Assembly: GCA_964059195.1 (NCBI GenBank)
Contig: CAXKWD010000011.1
Coordinates: 35,716,766-35,780,765, forward strand
Direction: 5' to 3'
Length of the DNA stretch: 64,000 nucleotides
Source of the DNA: Ectobius pallidus
Taxonomy: Eukaryota; Arthropoda; Insecta; Blattodea; Ectobiidae
Position numbers and translations under genes: made by a program. The stretch's first letter is position 1. Each line of letters begins with the position of its first letter. The notes beneath the pieces are model-generated. The model worked only from the letters and a program-made list of their open reading frames with translations. It was not told the origin of the DNA and did no database searches. Shown here one piece after another: positions 22,936 through 35,060 of this stretch.

Positions 22936-25900
22936 CTTCATGCAAAGCAACCAAATTCAACATTTCAGTCACTTTTTAACAACTAGTGTACAACAGAAAC
23001 ATCAATTTGCAAAGCTGTTTAAGGACAGATGTAAACTAAATATTTTTGTAAATGGGCTGAAAGTCTGTCTGTATGCCCTCAGCAGCAGCATTATAAGATG
23101 AAATCGTTCAAAGTGGCATATGCCCGTGCATACCATAGAAACTCCAATTTACTTTTTCTAAGATCAAATTCTCTTTGTGTTCTGTGGAATTGAATAACTT
23201 TTCTAATGAATGGTTTGGACCAGGGGCATGGAATATTTCATATTTGTTCACAAATTAATTTCCCATGAACACTAGTATTGTATTTGTTTGGAAATGTGTT
23301 GTAAGGAAAGCTAGATCTAATATCTAGAGTTGTAATATTTAAAAAAGATAAATAAATAAATAAAAAGAAAATAATTAAATTATTTTTAAAGTAACCAGTT
23401 TATGAAAATAAAATTACTGGAGTTGAAAAATACACCAATATACTACAATTTAGAACATTAAAAATTATTTTGTCTTTCACAGTGGTTGAGTAATCTATTT
23501 TTTAATGTTGTAACTTTTGTGAAGTATTTTGGAACCAAAATTATCAACAACAAAAAATGAAAACTATAGGATAAGGTGACAATCTTAAGGAAATACCACA
23601 GCGTTAGATGTTTTGCTACGCGGTGTTCACCACAGATAGTAAAGACTTCAAAAAACACTTGTATCTCGTAACTGAGTATGGCGTATTGGTTAATGAACTT
23701 CTAAAGGAAAATAAAGGCAATTAAAAACGTTGTTACTGTTTGAAAATAGTTGCTTGCAGTCTATTGTTGTATCATGAGTGGTTCAATGATTCACATTTAC
23801 GTATTATTTTATGAATAAATAGCTTTTAATTCTGGTTTGCAGTGTATTATCTTATGTACGAATAAATTCTTTAGGTTACTGTTATCAATCGGTTAATATT
23901 CTCAGATTAGCTGCATCCCGGCGTGCACTGTACTAGCTTTGGTGTTTTTTACAGTTAAAATAACAGAGTACATTTTGAGTTTAAGAATGTGCAACAAGTT
24001 TTTCTGTTTACCCCCATAAGAACGCATCTCCGTCCCAAGGTCCATTTTATTAAAATACTCGTACGGATGTTTCCTACCACCACAATAAAAATTTGCACTC
24101 ATTTCATGGACATTCTGTATAGTCAGAATAGTAACCCTCGCTGCTATATAACAAATTGCGTATACTGTAGCTCATACGTATACAACTGCACTCCGACACT
24201 AAAGTACGCACTACTTTATAAACAGATTTTTTATTTTTTTACTTTTACTTTTATCCGTTTTACAGAGCTTTTCACGCTGAATTTTGAAACGAAGCGGTAA
24301 GCAACCAGATGTATTTCACTTCAGTAAAAAGGAAGAATTAGTTATCCGAAAGAAAATAGCTTAAATACTGATTTATAAGCAGAGTTTCAAGCATTTCATT
24401 ACCCGACAATTTTGGCATTAATCCTCCACGAATCTTGAGTTCCATATTTCAAATTGTGTATCTAACGTTCTCTCTACTATCCCTAAACTTTATGTAGTGC
24501 ACATTCTAAGCATTTGGTATATGGATAAAACAGATAAATGACGGAGATATGTCGGGAGAGAAATAGCTCTAGTACAACAACTGCACTACCGATACCCCTT
24601 AATTATGAAATACTGTAGTTAGAGAAGAATTTCCTTGTGGTGCCACTGTCTAACTTCTTGTCCCCTCCATCCAATCCACAAGTCCCCATTACCTGGCTAA
24701 TAGTATTCAGAATTTTTCTTCAAATCATTCACTAAATACCAGAACACAACATGACTCTCTACTTCAATACCTATCCATAGAACATCCATATATTCCCGGT
24801 CTTTCACTGTAACTTCTGCATGTTCCTGGAATCTTCTTCCCTCTAGCATCAGGGTTTGTTGTACGCTATCAACATTTAAAACTAGGCTAAAGAAATATCT
24901 ATCCAAAAAACGCTAATTTTTTAAATGTATAAAACATTTGCTTTTTATTGGATCTTGTATATTGTTGATCTAAGTTAAGTTACTTCTTTTCCTAGTGTTA
25001 CACATCTTGCTAAAATAGTTTAATTTTATGTAACAGACTCAATTAACTACAGTATATCCCTTAAGGTCTAACTCTGTCAGAATAAATAAAGATTTATTTT
25101 ATCCCAACTGGTCCTAATTTCTTTGTTAATATATTTGTTATATCATCGGATAACCAATGAATTGCTTTGTATTTATGTAAACACTTGAACTGTTGTACGA
25201 AATATTGTAAGAGGTTTGGGAGTTTTTAGGTTTATAATACATTCTGCTGAAGACAAGTCTCGTGGAATATTATCGTTTTTCCCTTACACTCTTTATAAGT
25301 TTTTTATTTATTTTTTTATTTTTTGATCTTTTTGTTCTAGGTAAACAAGTAAAAAACAATTAACCGTTCTCTCTCTCTCTCCATCTCTACTTTTTTAACT
25401 GTCAACGGTAACTTACATACGTCAAGCTGCTTGAGCAAGGAAGATTAAAATATAAAGAAATAACGTAACTCCCGTGGCAGTGATTCCGAAAATTTCACAC
25501 CCCGATTTTCTTTTAAGTTATTCTTAAACAACTTTGCAAGAGGATTTGCTGTGGATAACAAAGCTAAAATGAAATAACTCTGACAACCAGTGTGCGATTT
25601 GTAATTTTCCAGAGGGAGGGGGGTGCCTAAAGGTTCACTACCAGAGTTACAATTTTAAATATATATATAACATGCTGTCTGAAAACTGACATAACTTACA
25701 GGTAAACGTAACAAATACTGTAATGTATTATTATTTTCCTGTAAAAAAAAAAAAAAAAAAGTTTCCTCAAAGAAGCAAAATTAGGAGAAATTTCGGAGTT
25801 TAAAATAAAAACATAACTAAACATGAGAGTGGCAAGTTTCTTTCTATTCACATGTCAATAAATAACATGCGAAGAAGAAGGAAACTTGAAGATGGATTAG

Positions 25901-26000
25901 TGCTAGTGTTTTAGTAAAACTTTTATAAACATTTTGATTTTTTATGACATTGATAAGAATATAAGACAATGGAGTTTTAATTTTTAATGATTAATACGTC
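22936..26000. other. DNA between the two homologous exons
   Basis: I looked on the minus strand for copies of the later exons (PESPRWL, QQLAGIN) that would show a second complete gene and found none. A minus-strand open frame at 24697-24906 has protein-like composition (SVQQTLMLEGRRFQEHAEVTVKD region) but no family that I know. The rest is AT-rich. Confidence 0.45.
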
Positions 26001-26015
26001 TACACCAGCACAAGA

Positions 26016-26059
26016 AGATGCTCTGAAGATGACAGAAGTATGTCAAAAGGCTTAGGCAT
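26016..26059 (+). ncRNA. Degenerate hammerhead-like motif
   Basis: ATGCT, CTGAAGA (26023-26029), extra T, helix II GACA/TGTC, then AAAA in place of GAAA, and AGGCAT, which could close helix I. The invariant G of GAAA is lost, so it should be inactive. Confidence 0.3.
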
Positions 26060-26524
26060 AAAATAAAAGTGTCAAGTTGCTTGTATCAATTATGCATTTT
26101 GGAATGATAATTCTTCCATACTGGTCGTGTGTAGGCTAAGGTGGAAAGATAGAGTCAGACTGAAAAATTGCAATGCCATAGCCGGGATTTAAACTAGTCT
26201 CACTCTACCTTTCTACCAAATATGTATTTTACTTATTGCATGTCTTTAGAGTTTGCTGAAACAAAGCATAATGACCTATAAATTTAAAAAAAAATTCAGC
26301 ACTCAATAAAATAAGCTTATGGAATAAACCACATAAACAAGAAATAAACAACATGATAGTAAAAAAAAAAAATTGAGATCAAACAACTGAGCAGTGGGTG
26401 TAAAGTACATCGGAAGTGCTGAAATGATTCCAACAGCCTAGAAAAGAAAAACATAAGCAACATATCATGCTATAAATAACGATCATGCTACATAAGGTGA
26501 CATAGGGCGTTGCTTATCACCAAC

Positions 26525-26684
26525 CTCCAACCATTGTGGGGTGATCCGCTGAATACACCTGCAACACACGAGGCTATAAACTGCCCCAGCGTTACCAGAG
26601 CTACGTGGGAAGACACTAGCTTCCCCCGCAATCGCAAGGGTGAGGATTCTGCTATGTACACTGGCACAGTTGATGAAATCAAGC
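26525..26684 (-). CDS. Second, diverged TM4-TM5 HMIT-like exon
   Basis: 160 nt, phase 1 in, phase 2 out: exactly the phases of the canonical exon at 22779-22935. Acceptor TTTGTTGGAATTTCAG is good; donor TTGGAG|GTTGGT is weaker. It encodes [39 protein letters not shown] and VAGVFSGSPHNGW, aligning end to end with the canonical exon plus one residue. The open frame is intact. It lies 3.6 kb upstream of the canonical exon in transcription order, so it could be a mutually exclusive alternative exon, or an orphan left from a tandem gene duplicate. Confidence 0.75.
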
Positions 26685-26689
26685 CTGAA

Positions 26690-29560
26690 ATTCCAACAAA
26701 CTCAAATGTTGGGAATTACTTTTCACAAACACCTCAAATTCAAATGTAAAAATGCAATCCTTAGCCCTTTGATTTGTCTTCAAAAACACGCATAATAAAA
26801 ATGTATTTATCAAAGCCCTCCGACATTTCTTCCAATTTATTATTTTTTTAATTTAACGTATGGATCATAGACCAAATTCACAAGTACGTCCTATTGGGCT
26901 ATTTTCATTAAAATCGTGATAAATATAGGTCAGAAGGTCATGTAGGTCGCGAAGGAATCAATTAAATTTACTAACTAAACTAAACTAAAACTAGAACCGT
27001 TTAAGTTTCTTCCAAGAAGGCAGTCGGTCAATGGGTCTACCTGTCACTGCCCTCTACAGGAAAATAAGCGTACCGGTATCTAAATTAGACTTCAGTAACG
27101 AAATTTCCCTCGGTAGGCCCATGATCTGACCACGGAGTGTAAGTTGATTAATTGATTGAAAGTGAAAGTGGTGCATAACATATTTTCACATTTATACTAA
27201 AATATCAGTCTCTCTTCCATAAAATTATAAATGCTAGAAACATTATCATAAAAATTCCATTACAGATTGCTAGAAATGCAACGGGAACGATAAACATAGA
27301 AAAAATACAATTCACTAGGCTTCAATATTAAGGTATACGGTAATTAACCTGACTCCAGCTTCGATTTAAAATAATGTAATATAATGTAATACAAGCAAGC
27401 GTATTACATTTAGACAAATCGGTGGGCATAAAGTTTGGGCAAAGTAAACATGGACATATTACTGGCCAGATCGATGTTAAATCTAAAATAAAAATCAGTC
27501 GACATAACAGGGACATACTGTTTATGGATGAATTAATTATCTACAATCGAAACAACCTGAAAGAGTTTTTCGGCGAGCCTAAATCGGATAAAGTAGTCCT
27601 ATTACTTCAAAATGAGTTGCCAGGCCTTTCTTTAATTATAGTTCTTTTACTTTATCATAGCGTGCACGGTACAGTACATTGTAATCTTCCAGCATGATAC
27701 AGAAAGCTTTAGATAAAAGAATACTAACACTGTATTGGTTATACAGTAGCTTTAGCGTTACGTAACATCTGACCTTGTACTTTTTCACATATTTAATTAA
27801 TTGCACAGCTTTGTAGCAGGTGGAAATGCCCCATATCCAATGCACTAGTAATACAATATGCAGCATAACATTAGACCGCGTTGAGCTGTCATTGTTTTCC
27901 TGGGGTCCCTGACCCATGAAATAAACTATTCATATCTCAAACACAAACTACGCCTTTAAGGCAATGGAACCAGTAATCTGACAGCCAGGTAAGCAACGGT
28001 TTGGAGTAGGGTACTATTATAGTTGCTGAGGTCTCTAATAATGGGTACATCGTTAATGGAGGATAGATGTGAATAGTTTGCTATTCCTAGTAAAACAAAA
28101 GTTTTATTTAAAAATATTTAACTGGTTAACGTTTGTCAAGATTCAAGATGCTACACTATTTATACAAGTAAACAATGACGTCATTTTGAAGATATGAAAA
28201 ATAAATCACTTTAAGACTAGATGGGAATATTTAAAATGCTAGTTTTCTGTTGTAATTTCTAGCAAGTTTTCTCGGTTTAAAAATGCGAAGCGCCTCTACT
28301 ACGATCCTTAGATCTTGATATGTATCTTCTAGTTGCCTAACTGAAAGATATTTTTTCTCTCCCTACCACCATCTACAGGACTGCTATCTGGAAGACTTCG
28401 AGTACTTTTATAACGATTGCAATACATTTAAAATATTCTGAAGCTGCGTGATTAGTATCTTTGTCTGGCTACTACTTTGGGATGTCACTTTTTCACACAA
28501 TACAATAAATTACATTAGAATAGATCAAACATTGTGCTATTATATATCATTCAAATATGAGTCTACAACTTTATCTGTATATGAAATAACCTCCCCAGTT
28601 CCGAAGTTGGGATTCAAGTGACCACAGTGGACTGCAATCTGTTAGTTATAGTTTAACAGATACTCTGTCCACCATATAATCAAATTAGGGGGTATTCTTA
28701 AATATTTAGGCCTATTTAAAAAGTAATAATTTCTTATGTGATTTCCGGATAAATGTGCAATCTTCCAGATAAATTTTAATTACGTCTGGACGTCGAAGTA
28801 CAAGCACTAAGGCTTTTACCACTTACCACTTGTGATAAAAAAAAAAAATACAAAGTAAACATTAGGGAAGTTCGAATGACAACATTTTGAACGATAAAAA
28901 ATGACTCCAAAATTCAGTATAACTCTTATCGTCAACATTTTTAGAGATAGTTTAAGATTTTGTAAAGTTATGTAATTGGACTTTCCTTAATTATCTGCAA
29001 TCATTTATCATTATTCTTACTATCACAATATTTCAAAATGATCGCTCTTACACAAATTGTTGCGTACAAAGCTTAAGTTACCTTGGCACTAATCTTTCTA
29101 ATCCGACAGCGATTGTGTATGTGATCCACGAAAACGCCGCATCCTTATCGAAATATTTGCCTTCATTTTGTTCAGACAGTTAAGGATTTTATAGGATTAA
29201 ATCTACATCATAGGATTATAAAATATTTACAAAGAATCAGCATCTTCCAACTATTAGGAGATAACAAGACAGTCAGGTTTTATATGTGATTTAGGATTAA
29301 ACGGAATTTACTGAACAGTAGCAATAAAGCCTTAAGATAAAATTATATAGGCCTACCATTCAGGTAACAAAATACTGACCTGACAACATTCCTGACTTTC
29401 AAGGTCTATCAGTTCTTTGCAACAATTATGCGCTTTCTTTTATTATAAATTAAAAGTAAAAAAAAATGTATTTAGTATAAAACTAAATAATTAACATAGA
29501 AATTCGACACTTCAGACATCATGCCGAAGTATATACTTATTTACTCACTCAATGGCAATA
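26690..29560. other. No gene recognised
   Basis: Presumed upstream intron or intergenic DNA. A possible weak tRNA-like B-box on the minus strand near 28614-28625 and short A-runs are all I see. No N-terminal transporter exon (TM1, GGFLFGYDTG-type sequence) was found. Confidence 0.4.
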
Positions 29561-29572
29561 GACAATTCTTCA

Positions 29573-29926
29573 GAAAGCTAAAGGAATATTATCTAACTCT
29601 ATCCAACCATCCCTTGCAAATCCTACTTCCGTTAAATCTGTTCTAATATTGTCCTCCCACCTACGTCTAGGTCTTCCAAGTGGTATTTTCTCTTCGGGTC
29701 TCCCAGTCGATACTTTTGAGAAATGTCTTTCCTCCCCCATGCGCGCAACATGTCCAGCCCGTTTCATCCTCCGTGATTTAGTTACCCTTATTGTATGCGG
29801 TGACGAGTACAGGTTATGAAGCTCGTCGTTATGCAGTTTTCTCCACTCCCCATTTTCATCTCTCTTATGCAAATATTCTCCTAAGCACAATATTAGGCCT
29901 ACGTAGTAGCTTTGAATATTGCTCAT
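29573..29926 (-). mobile_element. Non-LTR retrotransposon ORF2 C-terminal fragment
   Basis: A minus-strand open frame contains EWRKLHNDELHNLYSS, RVTKSRRMKRAGHVARMGEE and GRPRRRWEDNIRTDLTE. This combination is the well-known C-terminal region of endonuclease/reverse-transcriptase ORFs in insect LINEs. The reverse-transcriptase domain is absent, so the copy is 5'-truncated. The start codon at the right end probably lies in flanking DNA. Confidence 0.8.
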
Positions 29927-30571
29927 TTAAATGATTATTTCTTACTTTTCAAAGACTTTAGACAGTCCATTTCCTGTTTTTTAACATCTGTTACGGCGTT
30001 CAGCATTTTTCTAAAGGTTACATTGACGGATTTTGGGTCCTTTATTATGTGGAGATGGATCCTTTGGTTTCTTCACCCCTCACCGTGAACAAAAATGTGA
30101 CAAAATCTGGCAGGTGACGTTTCAATTATATCCTGTGAGCTTATATTTTCTAAGGGAATACAACTATGTACGTTTACAAAGCAGCAATTTAAGGTTAATA
30201 GGCTTACGAAACATCAAAATTCAATATTCTCACAGATGTTTCGTTAAACACAGTAAAGCGACTGTTACGAATAGAAAGACCAAGGGATTTAAAAAGTAAA
30301 AATCGTAAAGTATAGAAATAGAGTAGTAAAAGATGATATACCATTGACCTATCACTCAGTATTTCACAAGAAGATAATTCAATAAAAACTGACCACAAAG
30401 TAAGCCCAAATAACTCTCACATAGGCCTACACTATAAACGCCAAAATCCCGCTACAATCCGCCACTTCAGCAATGCCTATAGCACCTAGCAGATGAATCT
30501 GAGGATTCGTTCTGGTAAAGGTCACTATCCTATAATTGTGGTTTTGTTATTTCGGTTTGTTTTTCAAGTGA

Positions 30572-30575
<4 letters not shown>

Positions 30576-30605
<30 letters not shown>
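30576..30605. repeat. (TG)15 microsatellite
   Basis: Fifteen uninterrupted TG units directly before the LINE remnant at 30606-30921. Confidence 0.95.
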
Positions 30606-30606
<1 letters not shown>

Positions 30607-30921
30607 AACCATATTATTAAATGGAACGTCCCTGGAATAGAACCCAATCCGTTTAATTATATGATACATGAATGTTTTCTCAATATTTTCTCCCTCTGAA
30701 GAGAGTTAAATCGGGACACGTTATCAGGGGTATTAGTGCGTACAATCGTCTACCAGTTTGTTATAGCAGTCTGGATGCAAACCATTTTAAAAGAAAGATC
30801 ATGAACTGGATATTTGATAACCCATTTTATAGTGTAAATGAATTTTATATATCTGTTGACAATATCTTTTATACCCATGTATTTATAGACAGAAAATAAA
30901 TTGAATTGAATTGAATTAAAC
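30606..30921 (+). mobile_element. LINE 3'-terminal fragment with (TTGAA)n tail
   Basis: The plus frame reads ISAYNRLPVCY, HFKRKIMNWIFDNPFYSVNEF and a stop at about 30897-30899. This is the typical end of a LINE ORF (YN.LP...FK..(L/M)..W(L/I)..NPFYSV.EF). A TTGAA tandem repeat (30899-30917) follows directly, a plausible 3' tail. It is severely 5'-truncated. Confidence 0.7.
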
Positions 30922-31757
30922 CGAGCTTTAAATTTAAACAAGAAACTAAGTCAACAATCAACGATCAAGTAGCCTATTTCAAAATAAAACCAAAGCAGTA
31001 GGCCTAACTGTGCGCTTTTTAAAGTTTTTTATTCGGGCCTTGAAAAAATAGCCCTCGTATTTAGTATTTTAAAATACATGGGACTTATAATACAGAGTAA
31101 CCTAAGCACTGTTTTGTTATACACTACATGAGACAATGCCGTAACTACTATTTTGTGTGGGTAGTTTGCATTGGAACATTACTATGGAAACGTGTTAACA
31201 GCAACGAACTTCATACGAGAATGCCTTAAAGCTAGTTAAACTCGAAAATACGTTATTTACTCTCCACACTAAAGTGAAGGATGATTTATAGAGAAAAAGC
31301 TCCCACGTATTATTGTGAGAACAAAGACTTGTAAAATTGTCGGTAATGAATTTACGTCAGTAAGACAGATATTAAGATAAAAACATAAGAGAAAGAGTAA
31401 AAAAGAACGTCCAAGACCGAAAGAAAAACTCTTTGGTTATACAGGTTGTACAGTATCGTCTGGAAACCTATGAAATAACAATACACAGAAAATCATTCAT
31501 ACATAATTCTGCGAATAACGACCCGAAAAACAATCATTAATGAACATGTGCCAAAAGGAAAGACAAGAAGGAAAGGACAAATGAGATAACGAACGACAGA
31601 GTAAAATAAGATAGAAAAACGAAAAGAAACTAAAAAAGAGCAACCCAAAACAGAAACTGAATACTGAAACTGCGCAAAAAATAAAAAAGAGTAGAAAATA
31701 AAAAATGGAAGAAAGAAAAGGAAAGAATCGAAAAAATGAACAGAACGAATAAAAACG

Positions 31758-32335
31758 GCGTGGCTAATGGGCAATTCACATAGGAAATTAAACGTAAACG
31801 TAACGTCAACTTAAAAGTTTGGGGCCATGTTTTTTCCAATTCATCATGTAAACTTTAAACATAACGTAAAATTAAACGTTAGCCTAGAACCTTGCAAACT
31901 CCAAGGTTTTACGTTAAGTTTATGCGAAAAATAACGATACAACCAATCAGAACTCTCAACTCCACAGGAGACGAAGTGGAAGTAGCTAAGAGATGGCGTC
32001 TATGAATGAGAAACTCGTAACGTTGTATCCTATCGATGTCAGTAGTACAAAAGCAATCCCTTATACAAAGAGGCGGAAATGAGAGAAAATATATGGACAT
32101 TAATTTCCCAAGAAATGAACTACAGTAGTAAACACACCCCACATAATATGCTGTTCATTTGTATATGTCTACATACACTTGCATGATATCAATTTTTAAA
32201 GGCTTACACGTGTTTAATAGACACGTGAAAGTATTTTCGTCTTTGGCAGCCATTTTATCAACTGTTCACGATCTCATTCGTGATTGGTTGTTACCTAAGG
32301 TTTAAGTTTTCTTTGTGAATGCTCAATGCCGTGCT
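31758..32335. mobile_element. MITE-like element, imperfect about 36-bp TIRs
   Basis: The left end (31758-31793; core ATTCACATAGGAAATTAAAC) mirrors the right end (32300-32335; core GTTTAAGTTTTCTTTGTGAAT). Subterminal AACGTAA repeats occur on the left side. No protein is encoded and no target duplication is clear. Confidence 0.5.
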
Positions 32336-32469
32336 AATATATGAACACTGATTTTGCAAATGAAAAAAATATATAACTTTGTTTTTACTTTTAGCTAATG
32401 TGCTCTCAGATTTTAGACATATCCCACAGGGTATTGTATTTAATCATTCTTACAGCAAATTTCTATTTC

Positions 32470-32572
32470 TTTCTTTTGTGTATATTGTATTTTCCTAATG
32501 TGTATCTGTGCCTAATACTTTGTAAAAGGTTTAATTGGCAATAAATCTTGTATCTTGTATCTTGTAAAGTTT
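32470..32572 (+). repeat. Possible LINE 3' end with (TTGTATC)n tail
   Basis: AATAAATCTTGTATC followed by two more TTGTATC units (32541-32566) resembles a LINE tail. No coding remnant was found upstream. Confidence 0.3.
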
Positions 32573-33565
32573 GCGTTATGTTCCAAGCCTATATTCTTAA
32601 GGTTAACGCCAGTACATTTACATTCGGAAAAGTTTCAACGTCTATTAACTTACAACCCGATCAGACCTTGTTTAGTCCTCTTATGCTAAAAATATATTCT
32701 AAGTTATAATTTACGTAGAACAATCTTACAGACGTGATTCTGCGAATAAATACGTCCAAAAAATCTGTAATGAATATACTGTATGTCAATAATAAATAAA
32801 TAATTAAAAAAATAAAATGGAAATAAATAAATAAATCTTCATTATGTTATATTATTAAATATAAGGAAGAATGAAAGAAAACGAACAAAAAAGAACAGTA
32901 TAACTAAGGCCTGAGAGGATCTGTTTACTCCTTACAAAAAACTTAATCCCTAAGCAATTTCTGGAGGATTATTAGAGAAAAATCTTCCAAAATAGTTTTG
33001 TGAATAAAGATGTTTGAAAGAGTCTTTACTGGACAGCCTATGTGCTAGTAAGAAGAAAAGAAAGTAAACAAAATAATACAAATGGAATAATAAAAAGTTC
33101 GATGTGTTAAAAAAAGTATTGAAACTTTCCTTTTCAAATCTGACAAGATTAAAATTTCTTGATCTCTACAGAGTAAATATGCAGACAAAATCATACGAAT
33201 GAAGACGCGGAAAATTAATTAAATAAACGAAAAAGAAAGCAATATAGACAGAACTAAAGAAAACAGTGTAATTTCTTTTCACAGGGGAACACAAAATAAA
33301 TGCATTCATTACTTTAGTGAAGGGTCAAAGAATAATACATTATACACTCCAACGGAAATTTCCCCTGGACTACTGGATTCAATCTTCCGAAATTTGAACA
33401 GAAACAGAACACAAGGGAAGAAAGAAACAGGACAAAAAGAATTGATTGAAATAGTGACTAAAAGTAAAGACTGACATGACAGAAAGAGTTAGAATAGAGG
33501 ACAAAAATAAATAGAAAAATAAGTAAATAAAATAGGAAGAAATAATGGTGGAAAGAAAGAAAGAA

Positions 33566-33599
33566 AGAAACAAACAAACAAACAAACAAACAAACAAAA
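33566..33599. repeat. (AAAC)n microsatellite
   Basis: GAAA units followed by uninterrupted CAAA units within the purine-rich block. Confidence 0.9.
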
Positions 33600-34837
33600 A
33601 TTCTCCATATATTGAGAAAATGATAGGACAGAAAAGCTAATAAATACAGAAATAAGTGGAGAAAAAGAAAGAAATATATTAAACCAAAGAAAAAAAGACA
33701 AAAGAGAAAAACGAAGAACGAGGACGATCAAGAAATAAAGTAACAACGAAAAGGAGAAAGGAATTTAACAAAAAGGAAATTAGAACAATGCTGCCAATTG
33801 GGAAGAGAGAAAATGAATGGCCGATTCGATGAAGCAAGAAAAACGTAAGATCCCAATTAATAATTAAACCTATTATATAATGTGCAATGTCCAAAGACCC
33901 GAAGCAATTTTATTGTCTCTCGAAGGCAACCAATGAGCGGCCTAGCCGCTACAAATATTAGCATTCGTAACTAAGGTAAACAAGGCAAGATCACATGTAT
34001 CAGTTACTGCCAGTAGAAATAATAGACGAAATTACTTACTAAAGCGCATGCTTTCATTTGCAGAAGTTCTATCCAGATGGTACTTTACATAAACTTTATT
34101 ATTTTGTCCACTTGGCAGCATATAAACATTAATTAATACTTATTATAATGGGCATACCATATGGTGCTACAATAATATTGCATGGCCCACTCTATCCTAA
34201 ACATTACCTACCAAACTTTCGATACTGTTAGCCCGCCTTCATTTCTTTACAACGATTTCAGTGTAAATAAATATAAATACAAGATTTAAAAAAATCTAGC
34301 CGTTGAATAATTAATCGTAGCTGCTGTTGATATAATACTGTGCATTCTATCGAAATGTAAGGCTACTGATATCTGCATTGGCCTATATTTTTATGTATGT
34401 TTCAGTTTAAACGCTCCTGTGCAGTAATAGACCTAATGTAATTCCCGACAGATTGTTTTCAGATTTAATTTCATTCACTCATAACCTATACGGCTGCTTT
34501 AAACCTTTAACCAACCTGTCAACGAATCTTAGGCCTATAATTACATATTTAATATTATTGCCAGTGTATTTTGTAAAATCTTTAAATCTATCAGTATATA
34601 AGAATATGAATTAAGGTTAAGAAGAAGCACAGCTACATTAACCATGTGGGTATGCATTAAGCTGATATGTATTAATTTCAGTCCAAAAACAAGTTTATAT
34701 AGAGAAATAATATTCCTATTATAGCTACTATGAATATAACTTGTATATAAATTTGTAGATGTAATTTAAACAAAATACTTTATGTAACAAGTTACAATAT
34801 CATTCGTGTTATATATATATATATATTCATCATTCAT

Positions 34838-35060
34838 GAACCACAGATAATTCTCTCTGTTGGACATTACATGAGAATATTATAGGAGAAAAATTCCTCT
34901 GGCGCTGGGAGAGTCAAAGGAGAGAGGTTCCATCTGGCGTTGTGAAGTGAACTCTGGCTTAGCTCAGTTGGTAGAGCAGTGGCACGGATGGCCAAAGGTC
35001 CTGGGTTCAAATCCCAGTGTAAGAGAAATTTTTCTCCTATAATATTCTCATTCGTGTCAT
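34838..35060 (+). repeat. tRNA-like repeat with inverted arms, copy 2
   Basis: A-box-like TTAGCTCAGTTGGTAGAGC (about 34958-34976) and B-box-like CTGGGTTCAAATCCCAG (about 35003-35019) have tRNA spacing, and the T-arm stem is perfect. However, the acceptor ends do not pair, so it is not a tRNA gene. The unit is enclosed by inverted arms (GAGAATATTATAGGAGAAAAATT at about 34872-34894 and its complement ending about 35051). The family is shared with 15741-16003. A (TA)n run (34808-34826) precedes it. Confidence 0.7.

Larger units (their letters stand above)
31255..33870. repeat. Purine-rich DNA with degenerate recurring units
   Basis: Two purine-rich blocks (31380-31755 and 32860-33860) contain recurring segments of the form TTCTGCGAATAA.GAC..AAAA....TAATGAA (31318, 31507, 32740, 33000, 33190), often preceded by a GGAT.ATTAGAGAAAAA block (31280, 32960). 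It looks like a heavily diverged repeat array interrupted by the MITE at 31758-32335. Leftward open frames rich in F, S and L are compositional. Confidence 0.45.

Noticed and set aside
25232..25280. Another hammerhead-like motif (CTGAAGAC...GTGGAA)
   Set aside because: Helix II is poor and the GAAA segment is absent; similarity is limited to CTGAAGA and an imperfect flanking inverted repeat.
29573..29926. Independent protein-coding gene
   Set aside because: The motifs are those of a LINE ORF2 C-terminus, so it is annotated as a mobile-element fragment.
31493..33894. Several phenylalanine/serine-rich minus-strand open frames
   Set aside because: They are composition artefacts of purine-rich DNA on the plus strand.
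34953..35025. Possible tRNA gene
   Set aside because: A- and B-boxes and the T-arm are good, but the acceptor strands do not pair and the segment is embedded in a repeat shared with 15741-16003.
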